Positions 1 through 6,922 are shown, counted from the stretch's first letter. The stretch is DNA of 23,076 nucleotides from Bacteroidales bacterium (GCA_023229525.1 JALNZC010000056.1:1-23076), one strand, 5' to 3'. Program-made: numbers and translations. The notes: generated by a model from the letters alone, not told the origin.

Positions 1-328
1 CGATCCGGCCGTTTCTTAGAACATTAATCCCTTTTTCATAATTCCCGATATATAATTCACCATTTTTCCCTTCCACAAGAGAGATGATTGAATTGGAATT
101 AAGGCCGTCATTCGTTCTGAATGTGACAAAACGTTTTCCGTCAAACCTGCTCAATCCGTTTATCGTGGCAAACCAGATAAAACCAGCTTTATCCTGGATA
201 ATTTGATACACTGTTGAAGAAGCCAGTCCGTCGGTTGAAGTGTAATGATAATAAGAAGGTGTCTGAGGATAAAGAAAGGTAAACTGGAGGCAATTGATTA
301 AAGCAAGAAGTATGAACTTTACAGACAT
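1..328 (-). CDS. Two-component sensor with N-terminal propeller repeats (partial, 5' part only)
   Basis: Reading the minus strand from an ATG at 328-326 gives an open frame to the window edge. The protein begins with a hydrophobic export signal (MSVKFILLALINCLQ) and then shows the repeat pattern of Bacteroidota two-component regulator propellers: YHYTSTDGLASSTVYQI, then DKAGFIWFATINGLSRFDG, then FRTNDGLNSNSIISL. In this family the periplasmic propeller is followed by a Y_Y_Y domain, a membrane helix and a His-kinase module, all of which would lie beyond base 1. The start codon sits 2 nt after the stop of the LytTR response regulator, so the two are co-transcribed and presumably form a cognate pair. 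The ligand cannot be told from this part. The family call rests on the repeat pattern; a kinase domain is inferred, not seen. Confidence 0.85.
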   Translation of the reverse strand, partial: MSVKFILLALINCLQFTFLYPQTPSYYHYTSTDGLASSTVYQIIQDKAGFIWFATINGLSRFDGKRFVTFRTNDGLNSNSIISLVEGKNGELYIGNYEKGINVLRNGRI

Positions 329-330
329 AT

Positions 331-1083
331 TCAGATAGTATTCACGACAGTCTTGATTTTTTGGATAAACTCCGGCGCTTTCCGGCGCGATATTTCAATC
401 CTGCTTCCGTCGGTCATTGTAACAAAGTTTCCGCTGAAGTTTGAATAATCTTTGATATACTTCAAATTGATCAAGTGCGATTTGTGAATCCTGAAAAATT
501 TTTCTTTCGGCAGGGTATCTTCAAAATCTTTTAAAGTGCGGGAAACCAGCGTATCCTTACCACCATTAATGACTATTGTGGTATAGCACCCATCGGCTTT
601 CAAACGAATTATATCGTCAACAACAAGTATCCTAAACCCGTGGGAGGCAGGAATAACCAATTTATCAATGTCATGGAGAGTCTCAACTTTTGCCGCCTTA
701 ATGTGCAATGATAAGAGTTTTTTAACAGTCTGTCTGAGTTCCTTAATATTTACCGGCTTAAGGACATAATCTGCAACGCTGGCTTTCACGGCATTGATAC
801 CAAATTCTTCATGGGCGCTTACAAATACCACCATAAAGTTCCGTTCATCATATTGTTCAAGGAAGTCAAATCCATCAAGCCCGGGCATATTGATATCGAG
901 AAATACAACATCAGGATGATGAATACTTACAAGTTCCTTTGCTTGTAAAACAGAATCAGCCAGACCCAGAACTTCAACTTCAGTGCAATACGTTTCCAGG
1001 ATCTTCTTCAAGTTTTCCCTCCCGTGAAGTTCATCATCAACTATGATTGCTTTTAACTTATTAAATAAATTTTGTGAAGACAT
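331..1083 (-). CDS. LytTR-family response regulator
   Basis: A 250-residue DNA-binding response regulator. Residues about 10-125 form a receiver domain: acidic pair D16-D17, phospho-acceptor D63 in the FLDINMPG motif, S89 in VFVSAHEE and K109 in LKPV. Residues about 145-245 form a LytTR DNA-binding domain with the typical FFRIHKSHLINL and TDGSRIEISRRK segments. Length matches the family (about 240-260). The gene is first in a minus-strand operon with the propeller sensor 2 nt downstream, so it probably receives phosphate from that kinase and controls nearby or unlinked promoters by binding direct repeats. A TACATTTG box lies 39 nt upstream of the start. The AlgR/LytR fold is clear; the regulated genes are unknown. 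Confidence 0.95.
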   Translation of the reverse strand: MSSQNLFNKLKAIIVDDELHGRENLKKILETYCTEVEVLGLADSVLQAKELVSIHHPDVVFLDINMPGLDGFDFLEQYDERNFMVVFVSAHEEFGINAVKASVADYVLKPVNIKELRQTVKKLLSLHIKAAKVETLHDIDKLVIPASHGFRILVVDDIIRLKADGCYTTIVINGGKDTLVSRTLKDFEDTLPKEKFFRIHKSHLINLKYIKDYSNFSGNFVTMTDGSRIEISRRKAPEFIQKIKTVVNTI

Positions 1084-1122
1084 GTTTCTATTTCATTGTA
1101 TCCGGTTTCTTGATTTTCAATA

Positions 1123-1130
1123 CAAATGTA
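1123..1130 (-). promoter_or_regulatory. Bacteroidota-type -7 box for the response-regulator operon
   Basis: On the minus strand this reads TACATTTG, an exact match to the Bacteroidota -7 consensus TAnnTTTG, 39 nt before the ATG at 1083. A good -33 TTTG is not seen at the usual distance, so this is a candidate only. Confidence 0.45.
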
Positions 1131-1332
1131 CCTAAGTATTCATGGGAATCCTAATTGACCGTCATACTTAAACCCCGCACTAAAGCACAGGGGAATATAT
1201 AAATCCGAATAAATTAACGTTCTCTAATGTTCCATCCGGATAACAATTTTCTGAAGTCACAATGCCAAATCACAATTTTTTATCGAATTTTGGGGTTGCG
1301 AATAATGCTGGAAACAAGCTCGCTCCGCTCCC

Positions 1333-1374
1333 GACGAAGGACGAAGGACGAGGGACGAAGGACGAGGGACGAAG
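1333..1374. repeat. Tandem 7-bp repeat (GACGARG)x6
   Basis: Six consecutive 7-bp units alternate GACGAAG and GACGAGG, then decay into GATGCTG and AATGCAG. Directly upstream (about 1319-1334) is CTCGCTCCGCTCCCGAC, a variant of the GGTCGCTNCGCTCCCGA core that also sits beside 7-bp repeats at 2325-2420 and 17105-17185. Confidence 0.8.
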
Positions 1375-1501
1375 GATGCTGAATGCAGAAAATGGAACGT
1401 ACATATGAATAAGATTACTGATAAATATAAACTTCTCGCTTCTATCTCCAATCCCCTATCCCCAATCTCTAATGTCTTAAATCGTAAATAGTAAACCGTA
1501 T

Positions 1502-2311
1502 ATGTCTTCTCCAAATCCTTCTTTCTTCTACGACGAGCTTCCTTTGTGGTCGGCGCCTTTCGGACTTACTTTGCTGGATACGGTCAGGATGCGACCGGAC
1601 ATCAATGTGCTTGACATCGGTAGTGGCAGCGGGTTCCCGATGCTTGAGCTGGCCGAACGCATGGGAAAATCCTGCATGATATACGGACTCGATCCCTCCG
1701 CAGATTCGATCGGTATGGTCAATGCAAAAAAAGAGTACAAAGGCATTGTGAATGCCCGCATCCTCCGTGGAGTGGCTGAAGAGATCCCGTTCCCTGACGA
1801 ATATTTCGGTCTCATCGTTTCAAACAACGGGCTTAACAACGTACAGGATCAGGCGGCTTCTTTGGCAGAGTGTTTCCGGGTAGCCGATAAGGACGCCCAG
1901 ATGGTCCTTACCATGAACCTGCCGTATACCATGATCGAATTCTATGAAATTTTTGAAGGTCTCCTCACAGGAATGGGATTAACGGATGAAGTGAAGAAAA
2001 TGCATGTTCATATTGACGAAAAACGCAAACCGGTGGAATTCCTGAAATCGTTGATCGAGGCATCCGGTTTCACCATCCGGTCCATTAATGTGGATGGATT
2101 TAAGCTCCGTTATAATGATGGAAGCGCATTTCTCAACAATTTTTTCATCCGTAAAGCTTTCATGGAACCCTGGAAATCAATTTTACCTTCCGGTCAAACT
2201 GAAGAAATTTTCAATCTTCTAGAGGAAAAATTAAATGAAACCGCCGGCAGAAAAGGAGAACTCATAATGTCAATCCCCTATGCTTGCTTTGACTGTGAAA
2301 AGAAGAAATGA
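1502..2311 (+). CDS. Class I SAM-dependent methyltransferase
   Basis: A 269-residue Methyltransf_11/25-type enzyme. SAM-binding motif I is VLDIGSGSGFP (residues 36-46), the acidic residue after strand 2 is D64 in YGLDPS, and the motif around EIPFPDEYFGLIVSNNGLNNV (about 94-114) corresponds to motifs II-III. The C-terminal half is a less conserved substrate-binding cap ending with cysteines (YACFDCEKKK). The substrate cannot be inferred from sequence. It is a single gene with repeat-rich DNA on both sides; the next gene, a DNA glycosylase, starts 185 nt downstream and is unlikely to be translationally coupled. Start at 1502 places motif I at the usual distance from the N-terminus. There is no clear Shine-Dalgarno, as is common in this phylum. 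Confidence 0.85.
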   Translation: MSSPNPSFFYDELPLWSAPFGLTLLDTVRMRPDINVLDIGSGSGFPMLELAERMGKSCMIYGLDPSADSIGMVNAKKEYKGIVNARILRGVAEEIPFPDEYFGLIVSNNGLNNVQDQAASLAECFRVADKDAQMVLTMNLPYTMIEFYEIFEGLLTGMGLTDEVKKMHVHIDEKRKPVEFLKSLIEASGFTIRSINVDGFKLRYNDGSAFLNNFFIRKAFMEPWKSILPSGQTEEIFNLLEEKLNETAGRKGELIMSIPYACFDCEKKK

Positions 2312-2324
2312 GGCCGGAGGCAGG

Positions 2325-2420
2325 GTCGCTGCGCTCCCGATGCTGGATGCTGGATGCAGGATACAGGATGCAGGATGCAGGGTCGCTACGCTCCCGATGC
2401 AGGATGCAGGATACAGGATA
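2325..2420. repeat. 7-bp tandem repeats with two GGTCGCTNCGCTCCC cores
   Basis: Two copies of the core GGGTCGCTRCGCTCCCGATGC (about 2325-2345 and 2380-2400) are each followed by runs of a 7-bp unit (GATGCTG, GATGCAG, GATACAG). The core can fold on itself (GGG..CGC/GCG..CCC). The same core in inverse orientation lies in 17105-17185 and a decayed one near 1319. This is a dispersed intergenic repeat family; the frames read through it on either strand are not genes. Confidence 0.8.
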
Positions 2421-2496
2421 CTTTATCATTTTTATAATCTTCAAATCCTCAAATCTTCAAATTTTCAAATTGTAAATCGTTAATCGTTAATCATAA

Positions 2497-3090
2497 ATGG
2501 TTCTTCCGCGTTCTTTTTACCTCCACCCTGATGTAGTGACTATTGCCCGCGAACTTCTCGGGAAATATCTGGTGACTTGCATGGATGGCATTGTTACTTC
2601 CGGGATGATCTGTGAAACGGAAGCTTATGCAGGCATCACCGACCGGGCATCGCATGCTTTCGGCGGACGACGGTCCCAACGTACCGAGATCATGTATTGC
2701 CAGGGCGGAACAGCGTATGTCTATTTTTGCTATGGTGTACATTCGTTATTCAATGTCGTTACCAATAAGAAAGATATCCCTCATGCAGTGTTGATCCGCG
2801 GGATCATTCCGGCCGATGGAAAAGAATTCATGCTCCGGCGGGCAGGAAAAGGACGGATAACCAAAGATTTCGGCATAGGTCCCGGAAAAGTCGCGAAGAT
2901 CCTGGGTATCCATTATTCCCATACCGGTCTTGACCTGACAATCGGAAACGAAAAGTCCCCGGTAGCAATCTGGATCGAAGACCGTGGTGTTTCTGTCGAT
3001 CCTTATGGTATAATTTCCGGTCCCCGGATCGGTGTCAGCTATGCCGGTGAAAATGCCTTGCTGCCATACAGGTTCCATATCAGGTGGTGA
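2497..3090 (+). CDS. DNA-3-methyladenine glycosylase, AAG/MPG family
   Basis: A 197-residue enzyme that excises alkylated purines (3-methyladenine, hypoxanthine and related bases) in base-excision repair. The sequence carries the AAG-fold signatures: PRSFYLH at the N-terminus, the catalytic segment CETEAYAG with general-base Glu at residue 42 and intercalating Tyr at 44, the base-contacting His at 53 (RASHAFGG), YVYFCYG (74-80), and RIGVSYAGENA near the C-terminus. Length fits bacterial members (about 190-210). The start at 2497 puts PRSFY right at the N-terminus as usual. The stop codon TGA is itself part of the first unit of an 8-bp tandem repeat, so the end of the gene borders unstable DNA. 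Function is well supported; regulation is not visible. Confidence 0.93.
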   Translation: MVLPRSFYLHPDVVTIARELLGKYLVTCMDGIVTSGMICETEAYAGITDRASHAFGGRRSQRTEIMYCQGGTAYVYFCYGVHSLFNVVTNKKDIPHAVLIRGIIPADGKEFMLRRAGKGRITKDFGIGPGKVAKILGIHYSHTGLDLTIGNEKSPVAIWIEDRGVSVDPYGIISGPRIGVSYAGENALLPYRFHIRW

Positions 3091-3179
3091 AATGGTGAAA
3101 TGGTGAAATGGTGAAGTGGTGAAATGGTGAAATGGTGAAATGGCGAAATGGCGAAATGGTGAAATGGTGAGGTGGCGAG
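3086..3179. repeat. Tandem 8-bp repeat (GGTGAAAT)x~12
   Basis: About 11.75 units of GGTGAAAT with scattered T-to-C and A-to-G variants (GGCGAAAT, GGTGAGGT). The first unit overlaps the TGA stop of the glycosylase gene. The unit is not a multiple of 3, so it does not extend a reading frame. Confidence 0.9.
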
Positions 3180-3319
3180 TTCGAATAGTGTTTAGTTATT
3201 TTAGTAACTTCCTGAAAACATGTATAGTCAATCCAGTATGAACCATCTTACTTGTATAGTTTTTTCAGCATAGAACATTAACGCTTAGCTAATGCTTAAT
3301 TAATTGAATACAAAGGGAT

Positions 3320-3374
3320 ACTTAGACAAGACTTAGATAAGACTTAGATAAGACTTAGAGGGGAGTTAGAGAAG
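3320..3374. repeat. Tandem 11-bp repeat (ACTTAGATAAG)x5
   Basis: Five consecutive 11-bp units: ACTTAGACAAG, ACTTAGATAAG twice, ACTTAGAGGGG and AGTTAGAGAAG. With 3086-3179 this accounts for much of the gene-free stretch 3091-3385; the rest (3180-3319) is AT-rich and shows nothing I can name. Confidence 0.85.
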
Positions 3375-3385
3375 GGACGAAGGTC

Positions 3386-3487
3386 AGATGGGTCTCCGGT
3401 ATATTTGTACCGGGGAAAAAGTCCGGATGGTCATAGGCTCGACCGGCTAACCGGAAGGTGTGACCTCATGATTTCAAAGAGGAGATA
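3386..3487 (+). repeat. Structured repeat element, copy 1, left half (102 nt)
   Basis: This segment matches 11569-11670 over exactly 102 nt without gaps. It is rich in stem-loops: CCGGTA-TATTTG-TACCGG (3396-3413), GGTC-N8-GACC (about 3429-3444), CCGG-CTAA-CCGG, and AGGT-GTG-ACCT. In the other copy the last stem reads AGGT-GTG-ATCT, keeping pairing by a G-U wobble, which suggests a folded RNA. It ends in AAAGAGGAGATA, resembling a ribosome binding site. In this copy the element is interrupted at 3487/3488 and resumes at 4150. I do not recognise it as a known riboswitch. Confidence 0.8.
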
Positions 3488-4085
3488 AAGATATACATTT
3501 TTTTTCAATTACAAAACAAAAATCTTTTTCCGTGATGTTCCCCGGAATATCAGATACCCGGATCCGGGCAATGGTTTCAGGGTTTAACCAATCTGGATTT
3601 TGTATGCAATATTCATATGTAGTCCCATATTTGCTTAAGGGAGCAGCTCCCTCATCAAGGAGTTTTCCAGCGGGCGAAAAGATCGAAACCGAAACATCTT
3701 CCACCCTAAAATTATCACTTGCATGGATTGAAATAAAGTAAGCAGAAGGATTTCCTTCACTCGATAATTTCACCTCATCAATTTCCGGGGGATGGTAAAA
3801 ATCGCAGATGGCAATCTGATAAACCCCAACACGTTTATTTTTGATCTTTTTCTTCCACTTTATAAGAAGAGGGGTATAATATTCCGTTAGTTTCGCGTCG
3901 GCCACTGCATATCGTCCATATTCCTTGCATTGTTCAATACGGGTCAGGTGTTTTACCTGGAGGGGTGACCATTTGCGGTTCGAAGTGTCGGGAAGCGAAC
4001 GCATCACACCATCGTCCTGGAAGCAGATACCATTGAATTTACCACTCAGTCCGCTTGTGATTGAATTTCCTTTATTCTTTGCCAT
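3474..4085 (-). CDS. Conserved hypothetical protein inserted in a repeat element
   Basis: A 203-residue protein starting with MAKNKGNSITSGLSGKFNG. The N-terminal 'MAKN...GLSGK' signature, the AYxVAxxDFxxxPEIDEV-like segment (here VYQIAICDFYHPPEIDEV, about residues 103-120) and a beta-rich C-terminal half (IHASDNFRVEDVSVSIFS, then a Trp-containing segment) resemble a family of about 200-residue Bacteroidota proteins of unknown function. An upstream in-frame ATG at 4136 would add 17 unconserved residues, so I chose 4085. The gene is encoded opposite to its neighbours and lies within DNA that splits repeat copy 1; its last codons (Ser-Pro-Leu-stop, 3485-3474) come from the repeat element. No function is assigned. 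No signal peptide or membrane helix is seen. Confidence 0.7.
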   Translation of the reverse strand: MAKNKGNSITSGLSGKFNGICFQDDGVMRSLPDTSNRKWSPLQVKHLTRIEQCKEYGRYAVADAKLTEYYTPLLIKWKKKIKNKRVGVYQIAICDFYHPPEIDEVKLSSEGNPSAYFISIHASDNFRVEDVSVSIFSPAGKLLDEGAAPLSKYGTTYEYCIQNPDWLNPETIARIRVSDIPGNITEKDFCFVIEKKCISLSPL

Positions 4086-4149
4086 AGTTAACCAGTTACC
4101 GGAATCCGTTTCATATGAAGACAAACAAAACCACAATAAGTTGCATAAA
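3488..4149 (-). mobile_element. 662-bp insertion carrying one gene, flanked by ATA direct repeats
   Basis: The unsplit element copy at 11569-11896 shows what the empty site looks like: GAGATATGG at 11665-11673, with one ATA at 11668-11670. Here ATA occurs at both edges (3485-3487 and 4150-4152), leaving 662 bp of extra DNA between them. That fits an insertion with a 3-bp target duplication, or a microhomology-mediated event. No terminal inverted repeats and no transposase are visible; the only gene is the conserved hypothetical protein. The reverse history (precise deletion from the other copy) cannot be excluded. Confidence 0.55.
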
Positions 4150-4378
4150 ATATGAAAATTGTTGAGAAAATGTTTTGGTAATGTCGGCTCCGTATTTAAA
4201 GTTTATCTAACTTTCCAATTATTTTCGCCGGTAACCAGAATGTCAAAACACTGGCTAGCAGGTGAAGGTCAGTACTTATCCATGAAATTATGGTTGATGA
4301 GGCTAAACTTGAACAGAGCTTTTAATCGTACCAAAGTGAAATCGAAATTGAGATATTGGCTATATGGCTGTTAGCGGG
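4150..4378 (+). repeat. Structured repeat element, copy 1, right half (229 nt)
   Basis: Gapless match of 229 nt to 11668-11896 with a few per cent of base differences, ending at GCTGTTAGCGGG (here) or GCTGTTATCGGG (there), after which similarity stops abruptly. A 71-codon frame at 4159 is not conserved in length in the second copy (a stop appears after LNLN), so I do not call it a gene. A secreted-protein gene starts 51 nt downstream, as a lipoprotein gene does 40 nt downstream of copy 2. Confidence 0.85.
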
Positions 4379-4428
4379 TCGTGAAGGACAAGGCATAGAT
4401 AACATACTGCCAATAAAAATGAAAAGTT

Positions 4429-5613
4429 ATGAAGAAGTTTTCCATTTTTTTGATTTTTCTGTCTGCATTAAATGTTGCTGATGCTCAGTGGACTACTTTA
4501 ATGTCGGGTACACATTATGATTTGACATCAGTATTTTTTATAGATTCCAATACAGGTTATGCAGTGGGTGTGCCGCAGACCATTTTAAAGACCACTAATG
4601 GAGGTGCGAGTTGGACTTCATTATCGAATGGGATGGGTTATTCATTAGCATCTGTTCATTTTCCCAATGTCAATACAGGTTTTGCTGTAGGTCAAAATGG
4701 AATTATTTTAAAAACCAGCGATGCAGGCACTACATGGGTTGATTTATCCATTGCCCAAATGAACTTAAATTCAGTATACTTCATAGATTCCATCACTGGT
4801 TATGCTGTGGGCAGTGATCCATTTTTTTATAACGGATTTATAATAAAAACATCTAATGGTGGTAATACTTGGACTCCTTTATCAAGTGGAACAAATAATG
4901 TTTTACAATCTGTTCACTTCCCCAGTGCCAATTTAGGATATGCAGTAGGAGACGCTGGAACAATTATAAAAACTAATAATGGGGGTGCAAATTGGATTGT
5001 TGTTTCATCAAGCGGAATACATGCAGATTTACATTCCGTTTACTTTCCCGATGCCGCCACAGGTTATGCTGTGGGTAATTATGGTACAATCGTGAAAACT
5101 TCAGATGCAGGTTTATCCTGGACTCCTCTATCAAGCGGAACAAATCAGTTATTACGGTCAGTATACTTTACAAATCAAAGTACCGGTTATGTAGTTGGCA
5201 ATGGGGGAACTTGTTTAAAAACCTCAGATGGTGGCATAACGTGGACTAATTCAGCGAGCGGAACAAATCAATTATTGTTTTCTGTTTACTTTTCCGATAC
5301 CAATATTGGTTATGCAGTTGGAACAAGCGGAACTATCATTAAAACCACAAATGGTGGAATGGGTTTGGATAATTGTTTATCAAATCTAACCGAATTAAAT
5401 ATATACCCCAATCCAACATCCACCAACATTACCATCGAAACCACCGCTATTGGTCACATTAATATTAGTAACCTCAACGGTAAGGCATTCTTGCAAAAAG
5501 AGATAACTGAGCCTAAGACAATAATAGACGTCAGCACCTTGCACACTGGTGTTTATTTAATAAAATTTATAAACAAGAAAACTGTTGTAGCTGGGAAACT
5601 ATGTAAAGAATAA
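4429..5613 (+). CDS. Secreted YCF48-type beta-propeller protein with T9SS sorting domain
   Basis: A 394-residue exported protein. Residues 1-19 are a signal peptide (MKKFSIFLIFLSALNVADA). Seven repeats of 41-46 residues follow (repeat starts near 34, 75, 115, 161, 203, 244 and 285), each with the pattern SVxFxxxxTGYAVGxxGTIxKTxNGGxxWTxLSSGT; this is the YCF48/BNR-like propeller repeat, giving a probable seven-bladed beta-propeller. Residues about 320-394 are a type A T9SS C-terminal domain (IYPNPTSTNITIE, then LHTGVYLIKF and a basic end), which directs export across the outer membrane and attachment at the surface. The propeller probably binds protein or glycan; the ligand is unknown. It starts 51 nt after the structured repeat and is followed by a strong stem-loop. 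Confidence 0.9.
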   Translation: MKKFSIFLIFLSALNVADAQWTTLMSGTHYDLTSVFFIDSNTGYAVGVPQTILKTTNGGASWTSLSNGMGYSLASVHFPNVNTGFAVGQNGIILKTSDAGTTWVDLSIAQMNLNSVYFIDSITGYAVGSDPFFYNGFIIKTSNGGNTWTPLSSGTNNVLQSVHFPSANLGYAVGDAGTIIKTNNGGANWIVVSSSGIHADLHSVYFPDAATGYAVGNYGTIVKTSDAGLSWTPLSSGTNQLLRSVYFTNQSTGYVVGNGGTCLKTSDGGITWTNSASGTNQLLFSVYFSDTNIGYAVGTSGTIIKTTNGGMGLDNCLSNLTELNIYPNPTSTNITIETTAIGHINISNLNGKAFLQKEITEPKTIIDVSTLHTGVYLIKFINKKTVVAGKLCKE

Positions 5614-5633
5614 TGCCCTGCCCCTAATATAAA

Positions 5634-5666
5634 GGGCTTAATGCAATGAAAAACTGCATTAAGCCC
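5634..5666 (+). terminator. 12-bp stem-loop downstream of the YCF48-type gene
   Basis: A perfect stem GGGCTTAATGCA / TGCATTAAGCCC encloses a 9-nt loop and starts 20 nt after the stop codon. There is no T-run on the plus strand after it, so it may act as a weak or bidirectional terminator or an mRNA-stabilising hairpin. Confidence 0.6.
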
Positions 5667-5796
5667 ATATGTTTGCCTGCTTCCATATCAAACGACACAA
5701 ACTCATAAAAAGAAACGCTAATCCATTCGATGCTTCATGTGATTATTACTTCGCCAACAGGTTAAAGTATAAATATGTGAACTGAATATTGTGTAA

Positions 5797-5908
5797 ATTG
5801 CCGGGTGGTTTAATCCGCCTTTGGAGAACCTGAGCCGTATGATGGGAAACTATCAAGTACGGTTCTTAGGTGACAAGGGCGGGGTAACCCGCCTGCGTTA
5901 CCTAAGAA
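5797..5908 (+). mobile_element. Group II intron 3' end (domains V and VI), 5'-truncated
   Basis: The segment 5831-5864 reads GAGCCGTATGATGGGAAAC then TATCAAGTACGGTTC, a textbook group II intron domain V: lower stem GAGCCGTA / TACGGTTC, upper stem GATG-GGAA-CTATC. It is followed by a domain VI-like hairpin (TTAGGT ... GGCGGGGTAACCCGCC ... ACCTAA) ending near 5908. The upstream GGTTTAATCCGCC resembles the end of domain IV. There is no reverse transcriptase/maturase gene and no 5' domains, so this is a remnant. It ends about 8 nt before the ATG of the following gene; a reading frame runs through it in phase with that gene and would give a false longer N-terminus. Confidence 0.85.
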
Positions 5909-5916
5909 ATACGATT

Positions 5917-6801
5917 ATGAAAATATTTCTACTTTCAATATCTCTGACCTGTATTGTTGTAACTTCATTTGGACAAATGGTTTGGGACATATCGTTTGAT
6001 GACACAACATTTCTAGACAGAATTGTTGTCGATACAAATTCTAATCCTAACAATATTTGGAAAATTGGACATCCAAATAAAACAGTTTTTACAACTGCTA
6101 ATTCTTCTCCAAATGTTATTGTGACCGATACTATGAATTCTTATCCTCCTAATGATACTTCTTCTTTTACTGTGATTCATTTAGCTGGTCAGGGTTGGCA
6201 ATTCGGTTATCCGAAAATTGATATTGGTGGGTGGTATTCTGTGAACTCAGATACCTTAACTGATTATGGATACATTGAATTTTCCGCAGATCTGGGTAAT
6301 TCATGGCTATTGGTAGACAACTACACTAATATGTGCAGCTGGGAAGACACCATGGAATTACCTGTCTTTTCTGGAAACTCAAACGGATGGAAACATTTTT
6401 ACCACTGCATAAAACCCCCAACAACAGTGAATGAAGGTGACACAATTTTGTACCGTTTTACATTTATTAGCGACAATCTACAGACAAATAAGGATGGACT
6501 TATGTTTGACGATCTGCATTTTGAAGATTGGGCAGAAGGAATTGAAGAATTTCAAAACGACAACTTAATTTCAATTTTCCCTAATCCGGCGACCGCCATT
6601 TTAACTATTCAAAGAACTTGCACTAATAACCTTCAATCTATTCAAGTAATTAATTGCTTTGGGCAAGTTCTTTACAATGATAACAACTTTACTAATAATT
6701 TTATAGACATCAAGCAATTAAAAAATGGGATCTATTATTTGAAATACTCGAATACTAAAGAATTTTCAATTAAGAAATTTGTAGTCACTCACAATCAATA
6801 A
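5917..6801 (+). CDS. Secreted protein with T9SS type A sorting domain
   Basis: A 294-residue exported protein. Residues 1-20 are a signal peptide (MKIFLLSISLTCIVVTSFGQ). The middle part (about 21-205) is a beta-rich domain with Trp, Asp and Asn, with segments such as GYIEFSADLGNSW and YRFTFISD followed by GLMFDDLHFED; this looks like the jelly-roll/MAM-like 'immune inhibitor A' type of lectin-like domain in Bacteroidota surface proteins, but I cannot name it firmly. Residues about 215-294 are a T9SS type A domain (SIFPNPATAILTI, LKNGIYYLKYS, basic end). The start at 5917 is chosen because the 32 codons upstream are group II intron sequence and the signal peptide begins here. No enzyme motif is seen. 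Confidence 0.85.
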   Translation: MKIFLLSISLTCIVVTSFGQMVWDISFDDTTFLDRIVVDTNSNPNNIWKIGHPNKTVFTTANSSPNVIVTDTMNSYPPNDTSSFTVIHLAGQGWQFGYPKIDIGGWYSVNSDTLTDYGYIEFSADLGNSWLLVDNYTNMCSWEDTMELPVFSGNSNGWKHFYHCIKPPTTVNEGDTILYRFTFISDNLQTNKDGLMFDDLHFEDWAEGIEEFQNDNLISIFPNPATAILTIQRTCTNNLQSIQVINCFGQVLYNDNNFTNNFIDIKQLKNGIYYLKYSNTKEFSIKKFVVTHNQ

Positions 6802-6828
6802 TGTGGCCAGAAATAAAAAAAAGGCTTA

Positions 6829-6922
6829 TAATCGAGTGAACTGCCCCGTCAGCATCACCGACGGGGAGAACCCTTCCCACAACTGTGCGTACTTGTCCCG
6901 GACACGGCGGTTTTTCAGACAT
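6829..6922 (-). mobile_element. Group II intron-like 3' end (minus strand), degenerate
   Basis: On the minus strand the sequence reads ACCGCCGTGTCC ... GTACGCACAGTTGTGGG, the layout of an ACCGCCGTGT-type domain V with several mismatches. It is followed by a clean hairpin CCCCGTC-N9-GACGGGG (6844-6866) as domain VI and a terminal TTCACTCGAT like many intron 3' ends. No maturase is present. It lies in the gap between the T9SS gene and the broken esterase copy, ending where the duplicated sequence begins (about 6925). The domain V pairing is imperfect, so this call is weaker than for 5797-5908. Confidence 0.5.

Larger units (their letters stand above)
1084..1501. other. 418-nt intergenic region between divergent genes
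   Basis: It holds the promoter side of the minus-strand regulator operon (about 1084-1200), a 7-bp tandem repeat at 1333-1374, and an AT-rich leader before the plus-strand methyltransferase made of short similar blocks (1447-1500, for example CCCTATCCCCAATC and AAATCGTAAATAG). The minus-strand frame across the tandem repeat codes only low-complexity peptide and I do not regard it as a gene. Confidence 0.6.

Noticed and set aside
4086..4136. Upstream start (4136) for the inserted conserved hypothetical gene
   Set aside because: The added 17 residues lack the family's MAKN...GLSGK start, which begins at 4085.
4159..4374. 71-codon frame in the right half of the structured repeat as a gene
   Set aside because: The second copy of the element has an early stop in the same frame and the substitutions show no coding bias I can see.
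4371..4428. GTTAGC motifs after the 328-nt repeat as integron attC core sites
   Set aside because: They do not fit GTTRRRY, no paired inverse core is seen, and no integrase is present.
5821..5916. In-frame N-terminal extension of the T9SS protein
   Set aside because: These 32 codons are group II intron domain V-VI sequence; the signal peptide starts at ATG 5917.
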